From positions 4,352,501-4,416,500 of the forward strand of contig NZ_CP151943.1 of NCBI RefSeq assembly GCF_038592905.1: 64,000 nucleotides of DNA, written 5' to 3'. Source of the DNA: Neobacillus sp. FSL H8-0543. GTDB lineage: Bacteria; Bacillota; Bacilli; Bacillales; Cytobacillaceae. The first letter of the stretch is position 1, and the number at the start of each line of letters is the position of its first letter. The notes beneath the pieces are model-generated. The model saw only the letters and a list, made by a program, of their open reading frames with translations. It was not told where the DNA came from and made no database searches. This document shows positions 33,298-42,360 of this stretch, one piece after another. Both the position numbers and the translations under genes were made by a program.

Positions 33298-35067
33298 ATG
33301 TTTCCGTTGTTTAAGCCAGAAAATTTACCATTAACTCCGTTTATGTTTTTTACAGGAAAGGGGGGGGTGGGGAAGACGTCGGCAGCAAGCGCCTTAGCAA
33401 TTCATTTGGCCAATCAAGGAAAACAGGTGTTAATTGTCTCAACTGACCCCGCATCAAACCTTCAGGATGTATTTGAAACAGATATTACAAATAACATTCA
33501 GCCAGTGCCAAATAAATCAGGCCTCTTTGCTTGTAACTTAGATCCGGAAGATGCAGCAAGAGCTTATAGAGAAAAAGTAGTCGGACCCTATAAAGGAAAG
33601 CTTCCTGATAGTGTGATTCAATCAATGGAAGAGCAGCTTTCGGGTGCCTGTACAGTTGAAATTGCTGCTTTTGATGAATTTACCAATTTGCTTGCAAATC
33701 CATTGGTTCAAGCTAAATATGACCATATTATTTTTGATACGGCTCCAACGGGCCATACATTAAGACTTTTACAATTACCTACAGCATGGACGGACTATTT
33801 AAATGAAAATACTCATGGTGCAAGCTGTCTCGGTCCCTTATCTGGACTTGGCGAAAAAAAAGAGCTATATGCACAAACGGTAAAAGCACTGTCAGATAGG
33901 GAAAAAACTACTTTAATTTTAGTCGCACGACCAGATGGAAATTCACTCCAGGAGGCAGACAAAGCTTCACGTGAATTAGTTGAAATTGGCATGGTACAGC
34001 AAATCCTGTTAGTGAATGGAGTTCTTCAAGCATTTACAAAAGGTGACCAGGTTTCAGAAGCTTTTTTCACAAAACAAAAACAGGCTCTCTCACTTCTTCC
34101 TGATGGTTTATGCGAAATGCCCATTTATGAAATTCAGCTTGTTCCTTTTTCTTTAACCGGGATTGATTCCTTAGAGAAGTTGTTCGGGGAAAAAGAACCA
34201 GAGCGACAAGCAGAATTTGTAAATGAAGAAATTCCCTTGCCTCCGTTTAATGAGCTGATTGATGACTTGGAGCAGCGCGGAATAAAGGTTATATTTACCA
34301 TGGGAAAAGGCGGGGTTGGAAAAACAACAATTGCCTCGGCGATTGCAATTGGGCTAAGTGGAAGAGGGCACCAGGTTCATTTAACAACCACTGACCCTGC
34401 TGCACATTTGAGCAATTATTTCAATGAAAAAGAAAATTATAGAAATCTCACTATCAGTCGAATTGATCCAAAAGTGGAAGTGGAAAAATACCGAAGTGAG
34501 GTATTAAGTAAAGTCTCGAATGATCTTGATGAGGATGCAATTGCTTATATAAAAGAGGATTTAGAATCACCATGTACCGAGGAAATTGCTATTTTTCAAG
34601 CCTTTGCCCATGTTGTGGGCAGATCAAAAGAAGAAATAGTCGTTATCGATACAGCTCCAACAGGACATACCCTCCTCTTATTGGATGCAGCCAGCTCATA
34701 TCATAAGGAATTAGAGCGTTCTACTGGTCAAATTCCTGAAAATGTGCAAGAATTATTGCCACGGTTACGAAATCAAAGTGAAACTGAAATCGTCATTACT
34801 ACGCTTCCAGAAGCAACACCCGTATTAGAAGCAGATCGACTTCAGAAGGATCTTAAGCGTGCGGGAATTGTTCCCCATTGGTGGGTCATTAATCAAAGTT
34901 TATTTGCAACACATACAATTGATCCTGTCCTAAGTGGAAGAGCAATGACCGAAAAGGTTTGGATCGAAAAGGTAAGAAATGAATTATCGGAGCGAATGGC
35001 TGTCATTCCATGGCTAGATTCAGAAAATGAAGGAATCTCTCAGATAAAACAACTTTTAATAAACTAG
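33298..35067 (+). CDS. arsA: ArsA arsenical pump-driving ATPase
   Basis: 589 residues from the ATG at 33298 (RBS AAGAGGTG; a GTG at 33289 is buried in it). Two homologous halves, each with a P-loop GKGGVGKT (residues 20-27 and about 336-343) and the switch motif DTAPTGHTL. This is the duplicated bacterial ArsA layout. The metalloid-site cysteines are seen as SGACTVE in half 1 and ESPCTEE in half 2, with HGASCLGPL in the first half. It energises ArsB for active As(III) extrusion on the cytoplasmic face. The selenoprotein gene starts 10 bp after its stop. Confidence 0.95.
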   Translation: MFPLFKPENLPLTPFMFFTGKGGVGKTSAASALAIHLANQGKQVLIVSTDPASNLQDVFETDITNNIQPVPNKSGLFACNLDPEDAARAYREKVVGPYKGKLPDSVIQSMEEQLSGACTVEIAAFDEFTNLLANPLVQAKYDHIIFDTAPTGHTLRLLQLPTAWTDYLNENTHGASCLGPLSGLGEKKELYAQTVKALSDREKTTLILVARPDGNSLQEADKASRELVEIGMVQQILLVNGVLQAFTKGDQVSEAFFTKQKQALSLLPDGLCEMPIYEIQLVPFSLTGIDSLEKLFGEKEPERQAEFVNEEIPLPPFNELIDDLEQRGIKVIFTMGKGGVGKTTIASAIAIGLSGRGHQVHLTTTDPAAHLSNYFNEKENYRNLTISRIDPKVEVEKYRSEVLSKVSNDLDEDAIAYIKEDLESPCTEEIAIFQAFAHVVGRSKEEIVVIDTAPTGHTLLLLDAASSYHKELERSTGQIPENVQELLPRLRNQSETEIVITTLPEATPVLEADRLQKDLKRAGIVPHWWVINQSLFATHTIDPVLSGRAMTEKVWIEKVRNELSERMAVIPWLDSENEGISQIKQLLIN

Positions 35068-35077
35068 GAGTGAGAGC

Positions 35078-35356
35078 ATGAAAATTACTGATGCTGCACG
35101 TGATTTATTAATTCAAGTGCTAAAAGATAAAAATGAAAATGGTATTCGCGTTTATTTCGCAGGCTTTGGCTGAGGTCAGCCACAAATAGGACTGGCTCTG
35201 GATGAGCCGGAAGCAGAAGATAAAGTGATAACAATTAATGAGATCCAAGTAGCGTTTGACCCTAATATCGAGGCTTACACTGAAGGCCTGACACTTGAAT
35301 TTGACGAAATGAATAACGGGTTAGTTATACAGGGTAATGAAAGTGAATGCTGTTAA
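35078..35356 (+). CDS. HesB/IscA-like selenoprotein (in-frame TGA = selenocysteine 32)
   Basis: 92 codons from the ATG at 35078 (RBS AGGAGTGAGAG), with TGA at 35171-35173 as codon 32 and TAA at 35354. The frame stays protein-like on both sides: RVYFAGFG-U-GQPQIGLALDE matches HesB-like proteins, where this position is Cys (AGFGCGGP) or, in some anaerobic and environmental bacteria, Sec. The domain is the short IscA/HesB beta-barrel that binds Fe-S clusters or metal. The C-terminal CGC of IscA is replaced by a terminal ECC. It is the sixth gene of the ars operon, 10 bp after arsA, followed by a terminator. A role in As(III) or Fe-S handling is inference. A standard gene caller would truncate or miss it. 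Confidence 0.87.
35192..35210 (+). promoter_or_regulatory. Bacterial SECIS hairpin for the HesB-like selenoprotein
   Basis: CTGGCTC pairs with GAGCCGG (six Watson-Crick pairs and one G-U) around a TGGAT loop. The loop begins 25 nt after the TGA and has G at its second position. Both fit the known bSECIS rules (apical loop about 16-37 nt from UGA, G among the first two loop bases). This is the predicted SelB-binding element within the coding region. Confidence 0.7.
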
Positions 35357-35372
35357 AAAAATATCCAAAGAA

Positions 35373-35407
35373 AATGCCGCAAAAGATGCTTTTGTGGCAT
35401 TTTTTTT
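35373..35407 (+). terminator. Terminator closing the arsenic operon
   Basis: AATGCCGCAAAAG pairs with CTTTTGTGGCATT (one G-U) over an ATG loop and is followed by eight T. It lies 17 bp after the selenoprotein stop, so the selenoprotein gene is inside the ars transcript. Confidence 0.92.
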
Positions 35408-35493
35408 GCTTTTAGTAAATACTTAAAGTATTAAGGTAGAGGAAAATGTAATTTATGTAGCCCAATAATTAGTACAAACAAAGGAGAGTTCCT

Positions 35494-37284
35494 ATGAAAG
35501 AATACACTTCCAGGCTTGAAGTGCCAGTGAACGAAAAGTGGAACCTTGAAGATATTTATTCTGACATAAGCAAATGGGAAGAGGATCTTCAGAAGATCGA
35601 GCAGATGGGTGAAGAGCTTAAGAAATATGATGGGGAAATTCAAGATGGTAAGCGTTTATATCAATTCCTTAAACTTAAAGAAGAGTTATCCTATGTATTT
35701 AACCATGTGTATGCCTATGGCATGCTGAGGGTTGATGAGGATACTAGAGATTCGAATTCACATTCCTTATTGGATCGTGCTAAGGCTTTAAGTGTGAAAG
35801 TAAGTGCGTCTACTTCATTTTTCATGCCTCACTTACTAAGCTTAAGCGCGGAAACATTAAAAGGATTTATTGCTGAAGAAGATGGCTTAAAATATTTTGA
35901 GGAGGATTTATTCGAGACCTTCCGTTACAAGTCCCATGTGCTGAGCAAAGAGCAGGAAGAAGTGCTTTCACAATTAGGGGAGGCGCTATCAGTACCAAGC
36001 ACAACATTTGGAATGATGAATAATGCAGATATTAAGTTTGGTGAGATAACGGGAGACAACGGTGAAAAAGTTGAGTTGACCAGGGGAATGTACTCAAAGT
36101 TAATAGAAGATGAAGACCGTGAAAAGCGCAGGGAGGCATATAAGGCTTATTATCAGCCGTATGTTCAATTAAAGAATTCGATTGCGTCTACACTTTCTGC
36201 AGCAATAAAAAATAACGTGACTCTGTCTAGAATACGTAACTATCCTTCCGTATTAGAAAAAGCATTATTTGGTGATATGGTGCCAAAGGAAGTCTATGAA
36301 AACCTTATCTCGACAACAAAGGAAAATATTGCCCCACTACACCGCTACTCCCAGTTACGTAAAGAAAAATTGCAGCTGGACGAATTGCGTCAATATGATA
36401 TGAGTGTTCCGCTAGTTAAGGGGGTTAAACAAGTTATTCCCTATGATGAGGCATTTGAAACGATGCTAAAGGGCTTGGCACCTCTGGGTGAGGAATATAT
36501 CAGCATTCTTAAAGAGTTTAAAGAGGCAAACTATATTGATGTTCGAGAAACTCCAGGTAAGCGGTCGGGTGCTTACAATTTGGGTATTTATGGTGTGCAT
36601 CCATTTATCCTTCTTAACCACCGCGATGATTTAGACAGTTTATTTACCCTTGCGCATGAGTGTGGTCACGGGGTTCATAGTAAACTAAGCTCGCAGCACC
36701 AACCGCAAATTTCCGCCCGTTATAGTATTTTTGTGGCGGAAGTCGCTTCGACAGTAAATGAAGTATTACTTATTAATTATTTACTAGCCAACGAAAAAGA
36801 CCTTGAAGTGAAGAAACATCTATTAAACCATTTCATAGATCAATTTAAAGGCACCTTTTTTACGCAAGTGATGTTTGCTGATTTTGAAATGAAAACACAT
36901 GAAATGGCTGAAAAGGGTATACCTTTGAATGTGGAAGTGTTTAATCAAACCTATGAAACGTTGTTTAGGGAATACAACGGGGATGAAGTCGTGTTTGATG
37001 ACGAAGTCAAATTTGGATGGTCAAGAATTCCCCATTTCTATCGACCATTCTATGTCTACAAATATGCAACCGGTTATGCTTCGGCCATACACTTGGCAAC
37101 GAAGATACTCGAAGGAGATAAAGAGACATTAAATTCTTACTTAACGTTCTTAAAGAGCGGAAGTTCGGATTATCCGCTAGAGTTATTGAAAAAGACAGGT
37201 GTCGATTTAACGACACCAGTACCGATAGAAAATGCATTAAGAAAATTTAGCGAGCTTGTGGAAGAATTTTCAAGATTAGACTAG
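35494..37284 (+). CDS. pepF: Oligoendopeptidase F (M3 family)
   Basis: 596 residues, the usual PepF length. The zinc metallopeptidase motif HECGHGVHS (about residues 388-396, HExxH) and downstream EVASTVNEVLL (third ligand Glu) are intact. The N-terminal helical PepF domain and C-terminal HFYRPFYVYKYATGYASA block are standard. It is a cytoplasmic thimet-like peptidase cleaving oligopeptides of about 7-17 residues. It is monocistronic, with an AAAGGAGAG RBS and a strong terminator after. Confidence 0.95.
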   Translation: MKEYTSRLEVPVNEKWNLEDIYSDISKWEEDLQKIEQMGEELKKYDGEIQDGKRLYQFLKLKEELSYVFNHVYAYGMLRVDEDTRDSNSHSLLDRAKALSVKVSASTSFFMPHLLSLSAETLKGFIAEEDGLKYFEEDLFETFRYKSHVLSKEQEEVLSQLGEALSVPSTTFGMMNNADIKFGEITGDNGEKVELTRGMYSKLIEDEDREKRREAYKAYYQPYVQLKNSIASTLSAAIKNNVTLSRIRNYPSVLEKALFGDMVPKEVYENLISTTKENIAPLHRYSQLRKEKLQLDELRQYDMSVPLVKGVKQVIPYDEAFETMLKGLAPLGEEYISILKEFKEANYIDVRETPGKRSGAYNLGIYGVHPFILLNHRDDLDSLFTLAHECGHGVHSKLSSQHQPQISARYSIFVAEVASTVNEVLLINYLLANEKDLEVKKHLLNHFIDQFKGTFFTQVMFADFEMKTHEMAEKGIPLNVEVFNQTYETLFREYNGDEVVFDDEVKFGWSRIPHFYRPFYVYKYATGYASAIHLATKILEGDKETLNSYLTFLKSGSSDYPLELLKKTGVDLTTPVPIENALRKFSELVEEFSRLD

Positions 37285-37349
37285 ATAGGAATAGCTGGCA
37301 TCAATGTGAATCCGAAGTTTTTAGTTGATAAGGTAAATGAATAGTGTCC

Positions 37350-37388
37350 AAAGTCCTCTGGTTCATGTGAATGAACCAGAGGACTTTG
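37350..37388 (+). terminator. Terminator after pepF
   Basis: AAAGTCCTCTGGTTCAT pairs perfectly with ATGAACCAGAGGACTTT over a 4-nt loop. Confidence 0.9.
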
Positions 37389-37524
37389 ATTTGTTAAATT
37401 GAATTTCTAAGACAAACAAAATTCACATTTAATAAAAAAAATGATAAAATTAATAGTACTGTTTTTTTCATATAGCAAAAAGGGGAAATAACAAGAGTGC
37501 AAATTAATTAAGAGGCGTGATATT

Positions 37525-38409
37525 GTGACTGAACTAGTGAATGGAAAAATCCAACACAGAAAGCTTTCCCTTGGTAAAAAAATTCTCCGTACAATCCTAA
37601 TTACAATTGGAGCAATCCTCATGGCTACTGGCCTCGAAATATTCTTAGTTCCCAATCATGTTATTGATGGTGGTGTAACGGGTATATCGATTATGCTTTC
37701 ACATTTAACCGGTTTAGAACTGGGAATCTTCCTATTCCTTTTAAATTTACCCTTCGTTTATATGGGCTATAAACAGATGGGAAAGACCTTTGCGATATCC
37801 ACAGTATATGGAATTATCGTCTTATCTGTTTTCACTACACTTTTCCACCCAGTACCTGCCTTTACAGATGATATTCTCCTAGCGACTATTTTTGGAGGGA
37901 TGATTCTTGGTACTGGTGTTGGAATTGTTATCAGGAGCGGTGGTGCTTTAGATGGTACCGAAATCCTTGCACTTGTAGTAACCAAAAAAGTACCATTTTC
38001 AGTTGGGCAAATTATAATGTTTATTAACGTGTTTATCTTAGGCGCAGCCGGTTTTGTGTTTAGCTGGGATCGTGCCATGTATTCCTTGTTGGCCTATGTT
38101 ATTGCTGCTAAGGCAATTGATGTGGTAGTTGCAGGCCTCGAAGAATCTAAATCCGTTTGGATCATTAGTGATGCAGCAGACGAAATTGGTGACGCAATAA
38201 ATGCGCGTTTGGGTCGGGGAGTAACTTACCTCAAGGGTGAAGGTGCTTTTACAGGGGATAACAAAAAGGTCATTTTCAGCATCATCACCAGACTAGAAGA
38301 ATCAAAACTTACAACGGTCGTGGAAGAAATAGATCCTTCTGCCTTCTTAGCTATTGCAGACATATCTGAAGTGCGCGGAGGGCGATTTAAGAAAAGAAAT
38401 ATACATTAG
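37525..38409 (+). CDS. YitT/DUF2179 family membrane protein
   Basis: 294 residues from a GTG start with GAGGCGTGA upstream. Five to six hydrophobic helices fill the first about 205 residues, beginning GAILMATGLEIFLVPNHVIDGG (about 32-53, landmark) with GVTGISIMLSHLTG. The C-terminal about 80 residues are the soluble DUF2179 domain (YLKGEGAFTGDNKKVIFSII). Family members (YitT, YpjC, YvjA, YxkD) are common in bacilli with no assigned substrate. Flanked by terminators as a single unit. Confidence 0.88.
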   Translation: MTELVNGKIQHRKLSLGKKILRTILITIGAILMATGLEIFLVPNHVIDGGVTGISIMLSHLTGLELGIFLFLLNLPFVYMGYKQMGKTFAISTVYGIIVLSVFTTLFHPVPAFTDDILLATIFGGMILGTGVGIVIRSGGALDGTEILALVVTKKVPFSVGQIIMFINVFILGAAGFVFSWDRAMYSLLAYVIAAKAIDVVVAGLEESKSVWIISDAADEIGDAINARLGRGVTYLKGEGAFTGDNKKVIFSIITRLEESKLTTVVEEIDPSAFLAIADISEVRGGRFKKRNIH

Positions 38410-38417
38410 TATATGAG

Positions 38418-38450
38418 CCCCTAGGTGAATCACCTGGGGATTTCTTTTTA
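38418..38450 (+). terminator. Terminator after the YitT-family gene
   Basis: CCCCTAGGTG pairs with CACCTGGGG over AAT, followed by a T-rich tail. Confidence 0.8.
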
Positions 38451-38531
38451 TTAAGTTTACAACGTAATTTTGTTGTTTTTATGATACATTATATTGGTAA
38501 TTTAATAGTTTGCCAGAAAAGGGTGGATTGG

Positions 38532-39956
38532 ATGTTAGCCGATAAAAAAAGAATTGAAAAGGATTTCTTAGGGGAAAAAGAAATACCGGAGGATGTTTAT
38601 TATGGTATCCAAACGATTAGAGCTGTGGAGAATTTCCCAATAACAGGCTATCGAATACATAATGATCTTATTAAAGCTTTAGCATTGGTCAAAAAAGCTG
38701 CGGCGATTGCTAATATGAATACATCACGTTTGTACAGCGGACTAGCAAATGTCATAATCCAAGCAACGGATGAAATTATCGATGGCCAGTGGAATGACCA
38801 GTTTATTGTTGATCCTATCCAAGGCGGGGCAGGGACCTCAATGAATATGAATATGAATGAAGTTATTGCAAACCGAGGGCTAGAATTGTTAGGCCATAAA
38901 AAAGGCGATTACTTCCAACTAAGTCCCAATACTCATGTGAATATGTCACAATCTACAAATGATGTATTCCCAACAGCTATTCATATTGCCACACTAACGC
39001 TTTTGGAAAAATTACTTGAGACTATGTCAGATATGCACAAGGTGTTTAAAGCAAAAGCTGGGCAGTTTGAGAATGTGATAAAAATGGGGCGGACTCATTT
39101 ACAAGATGCGGTTCCGATTCGTCTTGGGCAGGAATTTGAAGCGTATTCCCGAGTACTTGAACGTGACATTAAACGAATTAAACAATCGCGAGAGCATTTA
39201 TATGAAGTAAATATGGGGGCTACTGCAGTAGGAACAGGCTTAAATGCAGATCCAAAATATATTATTGATGTAGTAAAGCAACTTGCAGAAATTACTGGTT
39301 TTCCTCTTGTTAATGCCGAACATTTAGTGGATGCAACCCAGAATACCGATGCGTATACAGAAGTATCTGCCACGTTAAAGGTCTGCATGATGAACATGTC
39401 AAAAATAGCGAATGATTTGCGACTAATGGCATCTGGTCCGCGTGCCGGGTTAGCTGAGATTAGGCTCCCAGCTCGTCAGCCTGGTTCTTCAATCATGCCA
39501 GGAAAGGTTAACCCTGTAATGCCAGAATTGATTAATCAAATAGCTTTCCAAGTGATTGGAAACGACCATACAATCTGCCTTGCTTCTGAAGCAGGCCAGC
39601 TGGAATTGAATGTTATGGAGCCCGTTCTTGTATTTAACTTACTTCAATCAATCAGTATTATGAATAACGGATTCCGCGCTTTTACAGATCATTGTTTAGT
39701 CGGGATTGAAGCGAATGAAGAACGCCTGAAAGAATATGTAGAAAAAAGCGTTGGAATCATCACAGCTGTAAATCCGCACTTAGGTTATGAGGTGGCAGCT
39801 CGAATTGCCAGAGAAGCAACGATTAGCGGGAAATCTGTCCGTGAATTATGCCTGAAGTATGATGTATTAACAGAAGAAGAACTGGACTTAATATTAAATA
39901 TTTATGAAATGACCGCACCGGGAATTGCCGGCGCTGCACTTTTAGATAGGGATTAA
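38532..39956 (+). CDS. aspA: Aspartate ammonia-lyase
   Basis: 474 residues from the ATG at 38532 (RBS AAAAGGGTGG); a longer frame from 38481 has no RBS and its extra residues are not family-like. Fumarase/aspartase superfamily: TSMNMNMNEVIANRG (about 101-115), SPNTHVNMSQSTNDVFPTA (about 129-147), KMGRTHLQDAVP (about 184-195) and the signature loop GSSIMPGKVNP (about 318-328) with the catalytic Ser. It converts L-aspartate reversibly to fumarate and ammonia. AspA is separated from fumarase by the NMNMNE pattern and MLADKKRIEKDFLG start as in other bacilli. Convergent with the deacetylase gene. Confidence 0.94.
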   Translation: MLADKKRIEKDFLGEKEIPEDVYYGIQTIRAVENFPITGYRIHNDLIKALALVKKAAAIANMNTSRLYSGLANVIIQATDEIIDGQWNDQFIVDPIQGGAGTSMNMNMNEVIANRGLELLGHKKGDYFQLSPNTHVNMSQSTNDVFPTAIHIATLTLLEKLLETMSDMHKVFKAKAGQFENVIKMGRTHLQDAVPIRLGQEFEAYSRVLERDIKRIKQSREHLYEVNMGATAVGTGLNADPKYIIDVVKQLAEITGFPLVNAEHLVDATQNTDAYTEVSATLKVCMMNMSKIANDLRLMASGPRAGLAEIRLPARQPGSSIMPGKVNPVMPELINQIAFQVIGNDHTICLASEAGQLELNVMEPVLVFNLLQSISIMNNGFRAFTDHCLVGIEANEERLKEYVEKSVGIITAVNPHLGYEVAARIAREATISGKSVRELCLKYDVLTEEELDLILNIYEMTAPGIAGAALLDRD

Positions 39957-39957
39957 T

Positions 39958-40003
39958 AAAAAAGCCAAACGCTCTTATTTTACACTGGGACGTTTGGCTT
40001 TTC
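39958..40003. terminator. Bidirectional terminator between aspA and the deacetylase gene
   Basis: AAAAGCCAAACG pairs with CGTTTGGCTTTT around a 20-nt loop, with A/T runs at both ends. Confidence 0.88.
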
Positions 40004-40021
40004 TCATTTCTGCAGGATGTA

Positions 40022-41200
40022 CTACAAATCTAGCAGTTCCCCAACGGTCACTAATTCATAACCCAAGGCCTTTAGTATCGGAATAACCATATCGACGGCT
40101 TCTGCCGTATTCATCCCGCCGATATGCATGAGAATAATATCGCCATTGCTCGCACCTGTTTCTATACGTGAAACAATTACCTCAATCGAAGGCTGCTGCC
40201 AGTCTATTGTATCGAGAGACCAGTGGATACTGTATGGATACCCAGATTCTCCAAGTGCTTTAAGTGCAGTAGCATTGGATGAGCCATAAGGAAAACGGAA
40301 AAATGGTCGTGGTGATATACCCGTAGTCTTCTTAATTGCTTCTTCTGCTTTAATCATATCCTGGATGAAAATATTGGTATTCGTTTTTACTGCATCCGGG
40401 TGGGAATAGGTGTGATTCCCAATTTCATGTCCCTCATTGGCAATTCTTTTGGCATAGTTTGGAAATTTTTCTGCCCAACTACCAGTTAGAAAGAATGTGG
40501 CTTTAATATTATGTTTTTTAAGAACATCTAAGATCCCAATGCCAATTGCATCACTACCAGCATCAAATGTTAAAGCAATTTCCTTATGTTGAAGATTTCC
40601 ATGTGAAATAATTACAGAAGAAGCGGTGGCAGGTGGATATTCCTGATCAGGCGGATCTGCAGGCGGTGGTGGTTCTACGTTTTTCCCATATAGTTTTAAT
40701 ATCTGTCCTGCATAAATAACATCCCATGGTAGGTTGTTCCAACGTTTTATTTTTTCAACAGTCACACCAGCCCTCATCGCGATCGACCAAAGCGTATCAC
40801 CTTTTAAAACCTTATAATCGATAGTTCCATTTTCGGGAACGACAATTTCTTCGGGCTCAGTTGTGGGAGGGTCGGCTGGTTCTTCTATGTCAGGTTCTTC
40901 CTCTGGATTTTCAACAGAAGGCTTTTCTTCAGGTGGGTTGTTTGTACCTGGTTCAGGTCCATTATCTGAATCGTTTCCTGCAGGTGTTTCTACCTTTGGT
41001 GGGTCAGCATTATCTCCTTTTCTAGGATCATCGAAATGGTCATCTAAGGAAAATAACATAAAAACCGCTAAAATCAAACTGAGAGCAGAAAGTGAAAAGA
41101 ATACCCACTTACCTCCCATTTTCTTGTAATGAGAAACAAATCCCATAACGAGAAGTGATGCGAATATAAGAATAATAAGGATAAGTAAAATTTCTGACAT
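40022..41200 (-). CDS. LysM-containing polysaccharide deacetylase (cell wall/spore)
   Basis: 392 residues. Two N-terminal hydrophobic helices (about 3-22 and 32-51) anchor it; an acidic Pro/Glu-rich linker (about 55-125) spans the wall. A LysM domain (about 128-171, YKVLKGDTLWSIAMRAG ... IYAGQILKLYG) binds peptidoglycan. The NodB domain (about 196-390) has TFDAGSD, zinc-binding HTYSHPD and FRFPYGS. The first motif is DAG, not DDG, as in a recognised deacetylase subgroup that keeps the catalytic Asp. It would deacetylate GlcNAc or MurNAc outside the membrane. GGGGGAAA RBS on the minus strand. Confidence 0.88.
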   Translation of the reverse strand: MSEILLILIILIFASLLVMGFVSHYKKMGGKWVFFSLSALSLILAVFMLFSLDDHFDDPRKGDNADPPKVETPAGNDSDNGPEPGTNNPPEEKPSVENPEEEPDIEEPADPPTTEPEEIVVPENGTIDYKVLKGDTLWSIAMRAGVTVEKIKRWNNLPWDVIYAGQILKLYGKNVEPPPPADPPDQEYPPATASSVIISHGNLQHKEIALTFDAGSDAIGIGILDVLKKHNIKATFFLTGSWAEKFPNYAKRIANEGHEIGNHTYSHPDAVKTNTNIFIQDMIKAEEAIKKTTGISPRPFFRFPYGSSNATALKALGESGYPYSIHWSLDTIDWQQPSIEVIVSRIETGASNGDIILMHIGGMNTAEAVDMVIPILKALGYELVTVGELLDL

Positions 41201-41523
41201 AAAGTTTCCCCCTTTTTTTAATAGGATAGGGAGCAGAAATTATACAGGTAATTGGATTTTAAAACTAAGATAATTTTGTAGGGGAGTAGAGTAGGAGGAT
41301 AGATATTTCTGCCTTAATTATAACATATGAGCAATTCCTCATAGAAGTCACGAAACTTTAATCATTAATAATTGGACCGCGTTAATAAAAAATAGGCTAG
41401 GTCACTAAGAAAATTATTTATTTATTTTAAAATTTCAGCTAACGGTATTGTATAATAGAGTTGCAATATACTTCAATTGTTTCGACTAGATGATACTAAT
41501 CTAATTCGAAGGAAGATGAGGAA
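41201..41523. other. Divergent promoter region
   Basis: 323 bp between the deacetylase gene (minus) and the membrane-protein gene (plus). A TATAAT -10 at 41451-41456 suits the plus gene. No RNA structure, repeat or recognisable operator seen; a small gene is not supported. Confidence 0.4.
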
Positions 41524-41970
41524 ATGAACAAAAGGAAAGTTTTTTCTTACGGAATTGCTGTTATTTTGACGTTGGTTGGCTTTGCATCAATATTACAGGG
41601 ATTTGGTCTAATTTCACAGCCGGATGGTGCTGGTTCTGGATTGACTCTAGAACTTTTGGCAGACTCTCCTTTTAAAGACTTTCTAATTCCGGGAATTGCC
41701 TTATTTACTGTCAATGGAATTGGTAGCTTAATTGGGGCCTTTTTAGTCTTTAAGAATCACAAGTTTGCAGGAAAAATCACCACGCTACTCGGAATAGCAA
41801 TGATTATTTGGATCTCAACTCAAGTTTACTGGATTGGTTTTGAAAGCTGGTTACAACCCACTTTTCTATTTGTTGGAGCTGCTGAAATGATCATCGGATA
41901 TGTATTAGAGGCATTGTATCAAGGAAACTGGAAACTATTTAAAGGTCCCCATAATTTTCAATCACATTAA
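41524..41970 (+). CDS. Hypothetical four-helix membrane protein
   Basis: 148 residues with four predicted membrane helices (about 7-27, 52-76, 84-103, 111-131) and a short charged C-terminal tail. No catalytic or ligand motif recognised. An extracytoplasmic loop after helix 1 contains SQPDGAGSGLTLELLADSPF. The pattern is that of small, uncharacterised integral membrane proteins in bacilli. RBS GAAGGAAGATGAGG. Own promoter and strong terminator, so a single-gene unit. Confidence 0.72.
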   Translation: MNKRKVFSYGIAVILTLVGFASILQGFGLISQPDGAGSGLTLELLADSPFKDFLIPGIALFTVNGIGSLIGAFLVFKNHKFAGKITTLLGIAMIIWISTQVYWIGFESWLQPTFLFVGAAEMIIGYVLEALYQGNWKLFKGPHNFQSH

Positions 41971-41980
41971 ATATCATAAG

Positions 41981-42012
41981 TAGCGAACAGTTCATCGGAC
42001 TGTTCGCTATTT
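41981..42012. terminator. Bidirectional terminator between convergent genes
   Basis: TAGCGAACAGT pairs perfectly with ACTGTTCGCTA over a 7-nt loop; T-rich on the plus side. Confidence 0.88.
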
Positions 42013-42018
42013 ATTTAC

Positions 42019-42360
42019 CTATTTTTTCTCGCTTTTTTTATCATCCTTTTTATCACTTAGGGCTCGAGATATCTGAGTGTACATACTGCCTTCTTTAATA
42101 TTTTCTAGAAAGAAGGGACCAATTAGTTCCAGGTATTCTTCATCATCGAACATCTTTTTGCTTTGAAGTTCCATTTCTGCTAATCCTTCGTATGTAGATA
42201 AAAGAGCATACGTGTGATCTTCACCAGAAATAGGTGCCAATATTTCCACATGATGATTATAATTTTCGTTTCTAAACTTTTTTATTTCTCTTAAATTGTC
42301 GATAGCTTCCTTGAATTTATCCTGTTTTATCACAAAGGTCTGGTAAACATAAACCGACAT
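42019..42360 (-). CDS. Hypothetical protein, antibiotic-biosynthesis-monooxygenase-like ferredoxin fold (tentative)
   Basis: 113 residues from the ATG at 42360, preceded by TTGGGGGTA; a start 57 bp further upstream would add a hydrophobic segment without an RBS. MSVYVYQTFVIKQDKFKEAIDNL followed by an EILAPISGEDHTYALLSTYEGLAEM-like strand/helix pattern suggests a dimeric alpha/beta-barrel (ABM/NIPSNAP-like) protein, by eye only. A lysine-rich KKDDKKSEKK tail ends it. Function unknown. Confidence 0.55.
   Translation of the reverse strand: MSVYVYQTFVIKQDKFKEAIDNLREIKKFRNENYNHHVEILAPISGEDHTYALLSTYEGLAEMELQSKKMFDDEEYLELIGPFFLENIKEGSMYTQISRALSDKKDDKKSEKK

Noticed and set aside
35078..35356. HesB-like gene read as a pseudogene broken by a nonsense codon
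   Set aside because: Only one stop, at the known Sec/Cys position, a SECIS hairpin follows, and selB is present; sequence on both sides remains under apparent coding constraint.
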